The translations under genes were made by a program, and so were the position numbers. Below are positions 1-12,444 of a stretch of DNA of 64,000 nucleotides, one piece after another. Below the pieces are notes generated by a model. That model was not told the origin of the DNA and ran no database searches. It saw only the letters and a list, made by a program, of their open reading frames with translations. The stretch spans positions 22,142,840 to 22,206,839 of the forward strand of contig NC_059077.1 of assembly GCF_020497125.1 (NCBI RefSeq). Direction: 5' to 3'. This DNA is from Mauremys mutica. Taxonomy: Eukaryota > Chordata > Testudines > Geoemydidae. Position 1 is the stretch's first letter, and each line of letters starts with the position of its first letter.

Positions 1-1739
1 CTTGATGGTGTGTCCTTTTATTAGTAATGATTATAAATTAATGCTTATTAAATATACCATTTAAGTAGGAAAAAGTGATGGTGTCATATTGTGAGAATCA
101 GCTGTAAGGCTCCAAAATTCCTCACATTTACCCTAATTATCTTTCATTTGGGACAGGATGGAGGGTGGTGCCTGTATGCATATTTGTTGATTTGATCTTG
201 GAACCTGAACACACAGTTCACAGTGTTTTTTGTTTTGTTTTTCTTGTTTTTGTTTTAATAAATTGTCTTCTTTACCAATATAACTCTACCACCTATGCCT
301 GAATTTTGGAGCATAGGTTTTTATGTTAGCAGCAAATTGCGAGTAGGAAAGGCTGGTTTATTTCCTTTCTTTTACCAGTAATAGAGGATATTTCAGAGGA
401 AATTACTATGTATAGAACACGACAAAATATTTTGTTCCCATTGTGCTGGAATGTGTCTAGAACAGAGAAACTATACTTAAGATTACAAAAAAAGAAAAAA
501 AAAAAAGAAAAAAGGGAAATAACAACATGGGGTTGTCTGCAGTGCAATAAGGAAAACAGAAAAACACCAGAAGAAGCATCCTGAAAATATGCTTTCTACA
601 TGTGTTAAATATTTTAACACTTGAAGGCTTTCATTTCAAAAACAGCAGACCCACTGTTTTTACAATTCCTTATTTTTCTGAGGAGAATGTGGCATTACAA
701 TATTTGTAGAACACTCCACGCCAGTTATAAAGGTAGTTGATTGTGGTTACTTTGACAAATACAGAGGAATCAGCATGTGGATTGCCTGGACGAATATACA
801 ATTTATTTTTTTGTAAGTAAAATATCTATAAAAGCAAGTCAGAGACACAGCCTTGCCATCTATTGTCTGGTTATTGGTCCATGGTACTGCAAGTACACAA
901 TACACATAAAAATTATATTTAATTTTTTAAAAAATACATTGCATTGTACTTTGCAATTTTATAGGATATTATTTTATAGGATATTATTACAGCTTGTTTT
1001 TTTTTCTAACGATAAAACTTATTGTATTGATTGTTCAGTTTTGTAGCTAGCATTGTAATAGTGAAAAAATCTTTTTACGCTTAACAAAGATGAAGGGAGA
1101 AAGATATCTGGTTAATAGCACTTATTGCCATATCCTGGAGTTCCAAGATAAGAAATGTACGTAATTCCCAGAACATAGTTAGAGTAGGCAGCCCTTCTCC
1201 ACAGCAGCCCGGAGTCCCTGGACTTGGACTTCCAAGAGCTAAGCAGATCAAAGCAAGCATATCTATCACACTGAGGAGATGCCTTATAAAAAATGGAAAG
1301 GAAGGTGTATATTTTTTGCTGTTTTTAAAATTAAATAGGCAGCTGTATTGTTTTTTAAATTATTATAAAGAACAAGTTTAAGCTTTGTTGTAACGTGCGT
1401 TGTTTGCCAGGTTTGCTCAAGACCTGAACGCTTGTGTAGGAGGAACTCTTTGAGTTGTCTTCTTAAATGTCTTCATGCTGTTTCACATCTGATACTCCTT
1501 GATGAAACATAGGAGCCTTGTTTTATAACAGGCTTATTCAAAGTGATACAAGCTACGAAACTGAGCTCTTGGAAGAGTGTTACCCTTTTCATAATGTAAT
1601 AACAATACTGTAATTATACATAATAATTAATAATAGTGTGTAATAAGCATGTCATAAAAACAAATTTTATATTTCCAAGATCACTGCTTTTATAATTTAT
1701 ACTCAGGTAAAGGAGAAAATCCCTGGAAATATTCATTTT
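1..1739. other. AT-rich non-coding DNA, no gene recognised
   Basis: Only short chance frames, A/T runs and long T-rich tracts are present. The frames have biased low-complexity translations and no family motif. I see no splice-flanked exon or repeat that I can name. Confidence 0.6.
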
Positions 1740-1742
1740 TAG

Positions 1743-1813
1743 GAGGGGGTTCATGAGACTTGACATTTTAGTGAAAGGGGTTCACAGGTTGTTAAAGTTT
1801 GGGAACCACTGTA
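1743..1813. mobile_element. hAT-like MITE end fragment
   Basis: The right edge ends in AGTTTGGGAACCACTG, the complement of the CAGTGGTTCTCAAACT type of hAT terminus. The same terminus type bounds the complete element at 3,129-3,351. No matching left end or target duplication is visible, so this is a truncated copy. Confidence 0.45.
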
Positions 1814-2059
1814 ATAGAACATGCTCATCGTTGCCGGTTCTTGTGAATAATGTGACTTTTAGCCCTGGTGGTGGTCAGTTTGTGAAAAGCTTCAGCATTC
1901 ACCTGATTTTGGAGTGTCTGCTTTTTGAAAGTGGTTATAGTCTAGTGGAAGGTGTGCTAAACTGCAAGCACACAAGTTCTGGTCTTGATTGTTCCACTGA
2001 TTGCTGATAATATTTCTGTGCCCTTCACAGCCACTTTTATGAACCAAGTTTTTAATACT

Positions 2060-2200
2060 TTGGGGAGTTAGCTACTATTCACCAGTTTCACAGATAAGAT
2101 AACTGAAAGCTTACAGAAAGGCATGCTGGCAAAGTGGAAAATAGAACCCAGCTCTCTAATATAACAAAACAAGTCACATCCACTTTGACAAACCAGTCTT
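2060..2200 (-). repeat. Possible MIR/CORE-SINE remnant
   Basis: A 'tttcacagataagataact' stretch followed by 'agaacccagctctc' resembles the conserved inner part of MIR-type SINEs. The match is by eye and weak. Confidence 0.3.
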
Positions 2201-2324
2201 TCAGAAAAGATATGGCAAAATACTGTACATGCTTCTGTAACCCACTTGTATGTAGTATGGCTCTGTGTCACTCTAGTATCTAGGTCACCTGTAGACAATT
2301 GAGCTTGCTACCAGCTTAGAAAGC

Positions 2325-2440
2325 TGGTTCTTTAGCTTAAGTGGTGGAGGTTCATGCTTTTTACATCCAAAGGTCCTGCATTCAGTCCTCCAGGGTGACT
2401 CAAACAGAGGCAGTGTTACATTTGATTATGCTGCCTGGAA
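2325..2440 (+). repeat. tRNA-derived SINE fragment
   Basis: An A-box-like stretch (tagcttaagtggtggagg) is followed about 40 bases later by a B-box-like stretch (ggtcctgcattcagtcc). This is the pol III internal promoter layout of tRNA-derived SINEs. The tRNA-like part has decayed (the B box lacks GGTTCGA), so this is not a functional tRNA gene. Confidence 0.55.
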
Positions 2441-3120
2441 CTCCTAAACCACAATTTACACTCAGAGCCACAAACTGAAATCAAGAATCTCAATGCACAG
2501 CGTTCCACTGCTTGCTCACAAATACTTATGTAATCCATTGACAGTGTATGTACTGTGTCTCCTAGCATAGGTTGGCCTACAGAGAGGAAACCCGTTGCTT
2601 CTGTAGTTGAAGAGACTGCTGCTATGGGTTCAAACCTTGCTAATAATTGTAGGGATCAAAAATATAGATGTATAAAAATTAGTGTAAGAACCAATATTTG
2701 GAATGATTTTATATTGCAGAACATAATACTTAGAAGTGAAAATCTTTTTACGCTGTCTTGTTAATGGAAGCTGTCTTTCTGAGATGGGGCATGGCAGATT
2801 TAGAGTGTGTTTGCAACGGAGAGCAAAGCATGGGAGAGTTTGTCTGTATGTGCATCTAAAGAGTGTAAAACCCTTCCTGTTGAGCTCCAGTAAGGTCTGA
2901 ATTTGATTTAATGACCTTAGCAAAGTTCATTCTCAAAGATGTAACATTGGTTTATGTATAGGGCATTGTTGGTGTGCTATAGAGCGTTTCACCTGGTGGT
3001 CACTAATACGTAAAGCTGCCCAGCTCAGCAGGTAGTAAAAAATTGTTACTATCTTATGGGTAGCCCAGATCAGTAGGGTGAGTCCCACATCACGTACTCA
3101 CTACCATGCATTGTGTTAGA
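2441..3120. other. Non-coding, nothing recognised
   Basis: About 680 bases with short chance frames only. No repeat boundary or motif can be supported. Confidence 0.5.
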
Positions 3121-3128
3121 TTGTAAGC

Positions 3129-3351
3129 CAGTGATTCTCAAACTTTTGTACTGGTGACCCCTTTCACATAGCAAGCCTCTGAGTGCGACCCTCCCTTATA
3201 AATTAAAAACACTTTTTAAAATATATTTAACACCATTATAAATGCTGGAGGTAAAGCGGGGTTTGGGGTGGAGGTTGACATCTTGTGACCCCCCCATGTA
3301 ATAGCCTCTTGACCCCCTGAGGAGTCCCGATCCCCAGTTTGGAAACCCCTG
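3129..3351. mobile_element. Complete hAT-type MITE with perfect 8-bp TSD
   Basis: The element begins CAGTGATTCTCAAACT and ends AGTTTGGAAACCCCTG, which are imperfect terminal inverted repeats with CAG...CTG ends. It is flanked by identical 8-bp direct repeats TTGTAAGC (3,121-3,128 and 3,352-3,359). At 223 bp with no coding capacity it is a non-autonomous element. The 8-bp duplication and the termini are those of the hAT superfamily. Confidence 0.9.
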
Positions 3352-3380
3352 TTGTAAGCTCTTCAAAGAAGGGACTATGA

Positions 3381-3490
3381 CCCAGATCCTCAAAGGTATT
3401 TCGGCTCCTAACATCCAGTGATTTCAATGTGAATAGTATTTAATAATTTCATTGGATGTTAGTAGCCTACCTACCTTTGAGGACCTGGAC
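3381..3490. repeat. Foldback (palindromic) repeat, diverged
   Basis: The left arm 'cagatcctcaaaggtattt' pairs with the right arm 'acctttgaggacctgg'. The inner arms 'gctcctaacatcca' and 'tggatgttagtagc' also pair. The same left arm recurs at 17,838, so this is a dispersed family. No coding content. Confidence 0.55.
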
Positions 3491-3499
3491 CTATGTGTT

Positions 3500-4560
3500 T
3501 AAACAGTGCCTAGTTTATACAGGGCCCCAATATCATTTGCGTCTTCCAGTGAGAGCTCCTGTAACAGGGGCCAAAATCACATTAAATCTGTGGGAGTTAG
3601 AAATTTCCACACACATTGGGAGTGTGTGTGGAGGGTGGGGAGGGGGGGAGAGGATTTCAAAAATCAGAAGACAGATAACATCATGTAATTTCATTTTTGT
3701 GGGGGCCTGACACATGATTTTTGCAACGTTATGTGCTGGCCCTTTAAAGACAGATGTGCCCCAAAACATCTATCTGGGGCCTCAGCCCCTTTAAGAACAA
3801 AGTTCTGGGAGCTGTAATTTCCAGAGGGTATCATGTGACTGATTGTGTGAATAGGTTGAGAGCAAGGCATGTTGGGAAGAAAGAAGCAGGATAAAAGGCA
3901 AGTCTTGGGTTTCAGGAGTTGCATTTTGGTGCAAGGCATGTCAGGGATGGATATAAGGAAGGACTGCTGGTGGTCCTCTAGAGGGAGCTGAAAATGAAGT
4001 CTATGAGTTACTGAGCTGAAGAAGCCTGAGAATAGCCTGGAAGGAAGTGGCTCTTGGAAATGTGAATCAGGGAAGTTCACTGCCCACAACTTAGGGCTCT
4101 CAGAGAAGAGGGAGTACCTGGACTCCCTTGGGATGACCTAGTGGCTGTGCAAAACCCTAGCATGTAATTGGAAAAACTTGGAGGCAGGTAGTGGCTTGGG
4201 GAAGTGAAGAATGGCTTGACCTACTGATAAGGGGAGATGGAACCCTGTGACCCTGGAGGAGGGTGACAGAACAGGTTGGCTGTGTCAAGAGGTAAAAGTT
4301 GTGGCCTGGGGATGGTTGAAGGACTGCCAGGCAATCTTGAATCAATTGGGGTGATGGACAATAGAGCCTGGGGAGGACTGACTGATTGTTTTGTGTGTTG
4401 GAACTTTTTATTTGCCCTAGAAAGGAATGACTTTCTGGTTTGGATGGAGAGCCAGCCTATTCTACTAGAAGGGAAACTGAAGAACTAAATTACCACAATT
4501 AAATTGCCTACCACAAGAGGGAGACTAGATAACCTGCGGAGTGGAAACTGAGGCATGACC
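3500..4560. other. Unclassified, possibly LTR-derived
   Basis: The block differs in texture from its surroundings. It has a TATA-like 'ggataaaagg' near 3,890, purine-rich stretches and no coding frame with a recognisable motif. I cannot find paired TG/CA termini with a target duplication, so the LTR reading is weak. Confidence 0.25.
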
Positions 4561-7299
4561 ACATCTACTTCAGAGAAGTTAAGAATGCATTAAATCAGTT
4601 ATAAATGTGCTCGTAAGATACTGGGCACATGTATAAAGTGGGGAGTCCACAGTACAGCTAGTCTTCTAAGAGTCAAAAAACCCCTTACACTCCCTAAATA
4701 CTAAAACTGCACAACTGTGTAGCTGACTTGTTTTGAAATCATTAAATGTGCTCCATGGGTGTGCAGTTGCAATTCCAGCACTGATTCTGTATACCTCAGC
4801 GGGAGGGCAAGAGGGTGAGTTTTTATCTTGTACTCTTTAATGATATCCTTCTGTGTCCAGACTGATTTAAAATGCAATGAGGTTAATTATCAACAGAGGA
4901 AGAGCGTATGATTCCAATTATTCTGCTCCTTAACAGTAGGGTAACCTTTTCTAGACAATTTATGCCTAAGTAGCTTTTTGTACATCTTCTGTGGAATCTG
5001 CTTTGAGCCCTTTAATGATGAATCAGGAGGTCTGGTGTTCAGCAGAGGCTGTCAGTTACTATTTGATTATAGAAACTTCGTGCAGTTGTTTCCTTGAGCA
5101 ATTAAGGATAAACAACAGTCCAAAATAATGAACTAAATTCAACAGTAAGGAAGCAGGGAGACATTGTTTTGTTCACAAACCCTTTGTGGATGGCCTGATT
5201 TGATAACTTGCGATGAAAATACTTCAATGGGGAGTGTTTCACAGAGATTTACATAGTGGCTTGATATGTTGTGAATCCGATCAGCAGCAGATAAACTGTT
5301 CAGAAGTGGTATAAGCAAGGAGACATTTGCACTGTATGTCCTACTGTAAACTAGAGTAGAGAAAAAGATTAGGCACTCTGCTTTTCTCACATTTTGGGCC
5401 TGATACTGGTCTCAATGAAGCCAGTGGCAAAACTGCCACTAATACAATGCGAATCATTCCCATAATGAATAAAAGTAGACTTGACCAATGTATTGGGTGG
5501 TAGAACCATCTGTTTATGGAAGGAAGTGCAGTTATAATAGAAAAGTTTAGTGGCTGGACATGAGAAAGAGGGTATAATTCAGTGTTTTCTTTTTGTATTC
5601 AGCTTGGAAGCACAAGCTCCATCCGAAAGCTTGCCTAGTCCAGGCGTTCAAAGTACTGCCAAGGCACACTGCACGAAATCGTTACTGCTGCTCAGAAATG
5701 GGTGTCTCTCTGGCAGGCCTGCATGATGGAGTAGTGCACCCGCAGGGGGGAGGAGACTTGTGGACCCCCCTGTTGGACTCTATCCCCTAAGCCCTGAACC
5801 CACCAAACCGAACTCCACCATGTGAGGGTCGTCCTAGCCCCATTATTCAGCCCGCTTATTCATGCCCATGGCTATCTGTAACCTGTTTGTATGAGTGATG
5901 TACCCTCACTGTTTGCTGACTGTACCTTGAACTCACCCACCGTATACCTCGCATTGGGGACATGACAGACTGTCTATGGTATATGCTGTCTAACACCAAA
6001 ACGCTAATATCCCCCTACAACCTGTATGTTACCCCCAATGACACAATAACTGACGCTTCAAACACTTTGTATCATTTATTTTTTAAATATTCTCTAATAA
6101 ACTTTAAATCCTTTCTAGCTGACATAGTTCTGTGCTTCTTGTGCCAGGCAAACTATGAGCACACCTTATGCCCTCAATGGCCAGAGCAGTTCCATTCTCT
6201 CAAAGCCAGCTATTTCAGGCACATCAGCTATGCCCACTGCCTTTGGGTAAACCACATCAGTAATCTCCTCACAAGCCTGTACTGCCAGTTGACTGGCTAA
6301 CACCAGACAGGTTAGCCACCAACCTGTAGCAGTCTGGGGTAGCCAGCTTCTGATGGCAATAGAAATCCACTTCCAGACTGGTATAGCCTTCTTTGTATGT
6401 GTACCCTGGTGCTGGAGGGTCTGTGCAAGCTATTCTCACAACTCCATGAAGGTCTAATTCCTCATGTGGAATTTCTTGAGCCACTTCTGGTCACCCCAGC
6501 TCTCTGGGATGTGATTCCACCAGTCTGTACTAGTTGTCCTGCATCACAAGTGCCAGTCTGCATGTGGGGAATCTACAGTGACTGCAGCATGCATTAGTGG
6601 TTTCTGTTCTAACATGCCAGCATTCATCCCTCATGACTTTCTCTCTGAGACCTGCTGCCATGTTCTAAGGGTCACAAGCTGCTGTTGAAATATCCTCCTG
6701 TGCCCCATGCCCTCTGTCTGCACCCTGCTGCAATAGTAGAGCAGACAAAAGCAGAAACAGTTCACTAACCTCTGCTGGATCCATATCTTGGTGTGGGTTG
6801 GAATGGAGGTCATGGACAGAAGTGAGGCATGTGCAGAGCTGGAAGTGCTTTAGTTTACTATATTGGTGGGCTAAGAACATGCCCACATGGGTGTGGGCAG
6901 GACAGACAAGTTCTCCCACAATACACATGCCACAATTCCTAGAGTGGCTCAAGTTAGTGAAGCACTAAAAACCTGGGGATACCCAGAAATCCTAGACCCT
7001 AACTTGGCTAACTGCCATGCCAGTGTGGATGCGATACACGTGTATGAGTTGATTGTGGCTTTGCAAACCTGGGTACCTGTGCCTGAATACCCAGACCTGA
7101 GTACACTCTGCAGTGAAGATTTACCCCTAGTTACAACCCCACCGACTTCATGCTGGCAGATGCAGCCAGTAGGCCATAGACCTTCCCCTCACCCCACCCT
7201 CCATGCCTATGGTCCCAGACAGTGCTAATATGGAGCACTAACTGTGCTCTCCACCTGTATTGTAGTTTGCCTTTCTGCAAGGATTAAGAGGAGCGCAGA
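4561..7299. other. Non-coding DNA; C-rich block at 5,590-6,130
   Basis: No exon or known protein motif is seen in any frame. A more C-rich block from about 5,590 ends near 6,110 in T-rich sequence with 'ctaataaacttt', a possible polyadenylation signal, so it could be the 3' end of an old retroelement. The family is unknown to me. Confidence 0.35.
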
Positions 7300-7690
7300 G
7301 GCCTTTTGTGCAATTTCCCCCTATTGCTCACTTCACAATTTTACTCCCCTGTGAGCTGTTTATTGTCAATCCCAGATCCCTTTCAGCATTACTGCTTTCC
7401 AAATACATCCTACCTATTAGACAGTTGTGTTTCAGATTACTTGCCCACAAAGGTATTAGCTCGCATTGATTAAAGCTTAATTTCATGTCCATTTATCTAG
7501 TCTAACCTCTCTGGATCCTGTTACATTATTTCTGTCTTTACTAATGGTTGACACACATTTCAACTTAATTTAGAATCATAGGACTGGAAGGTCATCTGGT
7601 CCAGTCCCCTGCATTCATGGCAGGACTAAGTATTATCTAGACCCTCCCTGACAGGTGTTTGCCTAACCTGCTATTAAAAATTTCCAGCAA
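7300..7690 (-). mobile_element. Truncated CR1-like LINE 3' region
   Basis: From 7,572 the sequence reads 'agaatcataggactggaag' followed by 'gtcatctggtccagtcccc'. This is the reverse complement of a CR1 3' end, where the repeated ATTCTATGATT terminus lies. The bases to the left resemble inner CR1 3' sequence such as that at 13,050-13,200, but less clearly. No RT frame survives. Confidence 0.5.
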
Positions 7691-8835
7691 TTGTTTAGAT
7701 GATATCAACATGCTCTTTACTCCTACTTTCAGACCGCTACTAAGAATACGAAATGCACTGGGACTAACACTGACCCTAGTAGGCTTCACTGCACACCTTA
7801 CACTCCTATTTTTCAGTACCAGCATGTTGTGTTTCCAGTCTGCACATGGCCAAGGCTGTGGTGAATCATCTTTCAGATAACATCTTTCTTGACAGCTACT
7901 TCTAGCTTCTCCCTAAGGAAAGGTGGCAACCTTATCTTTACAACTTTATGTGATACAGGGCTGCTTCTCAATATACTTTGGCACCTTTCTTTTGAAGTCT
8001 TCTGTACTTTATGCAGCACAGCTCCCCCTGTCTTTCTTTTGAGTAACAACTGTGCTTTCCTCATGCAAAAGTGTTTCCACTGTGCATAAACAGTTTGAGA
8101 AACAGAACAGTATAAGCACTGTACAGGCTTGTTTATTGGGCACCTTTATCCAATAAGACTTAAATATTTATTTTATTCTAAAATGGAAACATGATGCAGA
8201 AGTAGACGCTAATGAGAGGACAGTTTATTTTCTCTCTTTCTAAAAGAGAAAGTATAACAAAAGCAGTTGGCATCTTCTCTCCATCTGAGCCCATCCTGCC
8301 TTGAATACCCTGGGATGCATGCACATCATTTGTTTTTCACCAATAGTCTGCAATGTACACAAGTCAAACTGGGCACTTGGGACTCTTAGTGTCTTATGCA
8401 TGTTCTGAGTATTTAGTTATGTGGATGTTTTCCTTTGCTTTGCATTTGGAACATGTCTTGTTAGAGCCAAGAAAACTGTCACTGTTTATACAGAATAATA
8501 CCCTCTTTTTTAAAAAAAGATACAGATGGATTTTAAAAAACCTGAACCCGAGCATTTCCTGCACTGCAATCAATTGCATTCTCAGCATGCACAATTTGTA
8601 TTGTCTCAGTGAGGTAACAAATAGGATGATTGCAATATGACAGGAGAACCATCAATCTCAGCTGTTTTTGGTTTGCACCAATCATATAGTTATTTCTTTT
8701 ATTGTTCATTTTGAAGAGTTAAGCAAATGAGCATCCACCAACAGATCCTAAAAGAGGGAAACATACTGTGAGCTGTGCATAGACTTAAAAACTTGAACAC
8801 TGTTGATTAAGGATGGGGTGAATCAACTCTTTTTA
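7691..8835. other. Non-coding, nothing recognised
   Basis: Short chance frames only, on both strands. No motif or repeat that I can support. Confidence 0.5.
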
Positions 8836-9130
8836 GGTTACGACTACACCCCGAGCTAGGGGTCTGATGCTCACAAACTCATGCTAATTCCATAAGAGCT
8901 AAACAGTAACATATAAAGAGTAACATAGCACAGGCAGCAGTGGCATGGCTTACCCTTGCAGAGTATGTACCCTGGCATTCAGGTGGATTTGTACCCAGCA
9001 TGGCTAAGCCATGCCACCGCTGCCTGTGTTACTGTGGCTATACTACTATTTTTTAGCTCTTATCAACTAGTTTGAGCATGTGTATGTGAGCTGGGAATCA
9101 CGTCCATAGCTCCTAGTGTAGATGTAGCCC
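8836..9130. mobile_element. Long foldback MITE
   Basis: The ends read GGTTACGACTACAC and GTGTAGATGTAGCC, imperfect terminal inverted repeats next to TTA and CTA trinucleotides, as for Harbinger-like 3-bp duplications. The two halves are inverted copies through most of the element. For example, 'cacaggcagcagtggcatgg' pairs with 'ccatgccaccgctgcctgtg', and 'aagagcta' pairs with 'tagctctt'. The whole unit could fold into one long imperfect hairpin. Confidence 0.65.
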
Positions 9131-9133
9131 TAG

Positions 9134-10811
9134 AGTCAGCTGATATCAAACACCACTCCTAAACAGATACTAGCTACAGGTCTGACCTAACTCTGAGTCC
9201 AGTTAATGGCAGACTTTCCATTAATTCAAATGGGAGCTGAATTGGGCCCTATGAATTTAGAACACAATCCTAAAATACGTGGCTTAGTTTTTATTTCATG
9301 TCCATTCATTTCAGCAGGAGTTTAGTGGGTTCTGTTAGTTTTGGAAAGCAATCTGAATGGAAACTAAGGGCTACGTACCCCTTCCTCCAATTCTTAACTG
9401 TTGATTGATTATTTGTAGCTGTTGGTACAAATAGATGCTATTTGAGATGGTTGTTTGAAGTAACCGATTTCTGAAGAATAATTGCCACAAGGTATATATA
9501 AGTTCTATCTTGTTCTTGCTCTGTTTTTATTAACTGTTAAAGTTATTCTACTGTCTGTCCTCTGCCAGAATCCTGCACAGTATCCAACACTAACAAGTGG
9601 TTTTAAAGGCTTATGAGTAGGGTCATAAACATGATTTCTGCTTGTGGAATTAGTGCTTGTACTAAAACTCCTCAAGTCCAATGCACATTTGGCACTAGGC
9701 ATGTAACTGTACTTTCCCAATCTTTGCCTATATGTTGGTAAATTCTCTGTAAATCTTTATTTTCCTAATGAAATCACTGAATGGGTCTGCACTCTGGTTC
9801 CTGCCTCTATCCAAAAATAGCATGAACCTTACCTGACCTCATGATGTAAATAACTTTCTACATTTGAGTTGATCATGATAAATCTGGGGTTGTGTGCAGT
9901 CACCAAGAAAACTAAACCACCTTAATCGGGGCTAGTTGAAGTAGAAAGCAAACTTGACTATTTAAACTCTCTGAAATCCATAGTAGTCACATAATCTGTT
10001 TCACAATCAGGACAAGTTCTGAATGCAGCATTTATTATGTACCATTTCTTACTCTGACAGTTTCTCGTTATTTTCCTGTTGTGATGGGGAATTTCTTTGA
10101 TGAAGGACAAAACAGGGCAATGTTTTGTGGTGCCATAAGACTGTGAGGAGAGTGAAAAGATGAGTGAGAAATGTAGTTATTTTTCAATACTGGTTTAAAA
10201 ATTAACCCCCATCCTGCAAGTTTCATGAGTTGCTTGCTACAGACAGTCGGTTGCTTTCTTTCTTTTGTCCTGTGTTCTTTTCCTATGAGTGCCTGTTGCT
10301 CAGATGACTTCCCCAAACACTCAGCAAGAAATTGCACTCCTGAATACAATTCTAGCTCTGTGAGAACTGAAGATGAGTTCTATCCCCTCCAATTATCTCA
10401 TGCTGTCTGGCTCTTGGGTAGAAAAAAATCACTGGGCAAAGGATGCGATCATCCACACTACCAGTATTTATCTGAATATGGAATAATTGGTCTTGAAATT
10501 CAGCAAATGCTAATTGTGAACCCAGTTGTGCTGTGAAGTATGTATGTGTGACGTGGGGCAGTGAACCCACCCAATTCTCCTCCCACCTCTCCTAGTGCAA
10601 GCAGACCAGGCCAGGCGAAGGAGAATTTGGAGAAGAGGGCAAGTGGCCAGCAGAAGGATGCTGGGATGTAGCTGAGTGACTGGCTGGGTGGGAGTGGAGT
10701 CTCTAGCATGAGGGAACAGTGGCAGAAGAGTCTAGGGGTCCTCAATCCTGAAAATCTCAGGTTCATTCTCCAGACTAAGAATCTTTCTGCCAAGTTTGAA
10801 GAAAATTGGCA
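9134..10811. other. Non-coding, nothing recognised
   Basis: AT-rich unique-looking sequence. The open frames are short and motif-free. Confidence 0.5.
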
Positions 10812-10819
10812 TACCTGTG

Positions 10820-11040
10820 CAGGGCCGGCTCCAGGCACCAGTTTAGCAAGCAGGTGCTTGGGGCAGCCACTCTGGAGAGGGGTGGCACGGCCAGCTATTT
10901 GGCAGCAATTTGGCAGAGGGTCCCTTACTCCAGTTCGGAGAGAAGGACCTCCCGCTGAATTGCCACAGATCGCGATCGTGGGTTTTTTTTTGGTTTTTTT
11001 TTGGCTGCTTGGGGTGGCAAACCCCCTGGAGCCAGCCCTG
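10820..11040. mobile_element. hAT-type MITE, CAGGGCCGGCTCCAGG family, copy 1
   Basis: The ends CAGGGCCGGCTCCAGG and CCTGGAGCCAGCCCTG are inverted repeats. They are flanked by a perfect 8-bp duplication TACCTGTG (10,812-10,819 and 11,041-11,048). The 221-bp body contains T-rich runs near 10,980-11,010 and no coding sequence. Long frames across it on both strands are by-products of its GC-rich body. A second copy lies at 20,720-20,923. Confidence 0.92.
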
Positions 11041-11048
11041 TACCTGTG

Positions 11049-12160
11049 GATGAGTTGGAGATCTTTTAAAAAAAAACCACCCCACTCCATTTCTAGGTGT
11101 GCTTCTTAGTGATTGGCTGCATTGCTCATGGCTACTGTCATTGGTTATTTTTTTAAATTAGCATTTGATGCCTTTTAAAAGATATATAGTGTGGCTACAG
11201 ATCCCTGTCATGTGACAGAGATACTAGCCTTTTTGTAACACTGACTCATCTATTATTGGAGCCAAGAAATAAAGGTCAGTCTCTGCTTGCACTCCTTATT
11301 ACAGTAGGCTGTGGTCTCTTGACCCTAGTGGGCCACTGAAATGTGAAGGGTCAAGTCACTAGTTTTGTGTGCAGGGTAAAAGCCTAGATGTTGCTGATGT
11401 GAGCTAACAATTAATGGTGATCTGGGGGGATGGTCTGTAGATCATATGTGGTGGCTGGGGGACTGCTTTGAAGGAATTTGTAGTACGTAGGTGGTGGGTA
11501 AGAAGATTCCTGATGTACAAACTGCACCATCTTTCACCCTTTCTGATGCTCCTCATTGTTATGTGGAGATCTATTTCTTTTCCCGTAGCATTCAGTCCCC
11601 ACTTGCTGTGCAGAATAGGTTGCAAACTGCCATGGAAGATCTCTCTCTTGTTGTCCAGTATGTCCTACAGGAAGGGGAATAACCTTGAGCCTCCCAAAAA
11701 GGAAACCAGCGTGAAACTCTGCAATGCCATAACCCCTCTTACTTGCATTGAACCCTAACTCCCCTCACATTCTGAAGGCACTTTGTCTTTATCCCAAGTC
11801 TGTGAGGTCACATAATATGAATATTTCTTTTTCTCACACCATCCTCTGGGGTAAACAGTTGGATGAATGTTATTCCCTTTGGTGCCCTGTATGTCTAGGA
11901 GATGTCTACAAAACAGGACGCAAACAGTCCTTGGAATGGATGAGAGTCAGTTTTGGTCCAAATAACAACGGAAGCCCATCACACACCTAAATAAACAAGC
12001 ATGCATGCCAATGAACACATTCATTTACAGGACGATGTTAGTGGTAGAAGTAGTGTTCTGCTCCCTGGATTCTCAGGCTGAATGCTTTTTGACATGCAAA
12101 TTAAAGGAACAGCTCTGCTAGGTTCAGCCACTAGACTCCTATGTTGCCCATAACACTAAA
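11049..12160. other. Non-coding, nothing recognised
   Basis: No motif-bearing frame and no repeat with identifiable ends. Confidence 0.5.
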
Positions 12161-12164
12161 AGTA

Positions 12165-12320
12165 ATAGCTTACATTTATCTAGCACCTTTTATCTAACCA
12201 TCTCAAAGCACTTGACAAACTTCACTAGGTCCCCTCACCCCTGTGAGAGGTTGATGTTTTCCCATTTTACACATAGGTAAACAGTGGTATGAAGTGGTTA
12301 AGTTGTCTGTTTTATTTTCA
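12165..12320 (-). repeat. MIR/CORE-like SINE
   Basis: 'atctcaaagcacttgacaaa', then 'cctgtgagag', then 'cccattttacacataggtaa' follow the order of the reverse complement of a MIR 3' half. Confidence 0.6.
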
Positions 12321-12444
12321 AAGACCTGATGTGATTGCTGGTTGTAAAGCATGCTGTAAGAAAGAATGGCAGTGAAATGTCTAGAGTGGGGGGGACTAGG
12401 AGTCAGGACTCCTGAGTTCTATTTCAAACTTTGTGTCTCATTAT

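Noticed and set aside
10500..11109. Frames of 133 and 196 codons on opposite strands
   Set aside because: They cross a MITE with defined ends and perfect target duplication, and have no protein motif.
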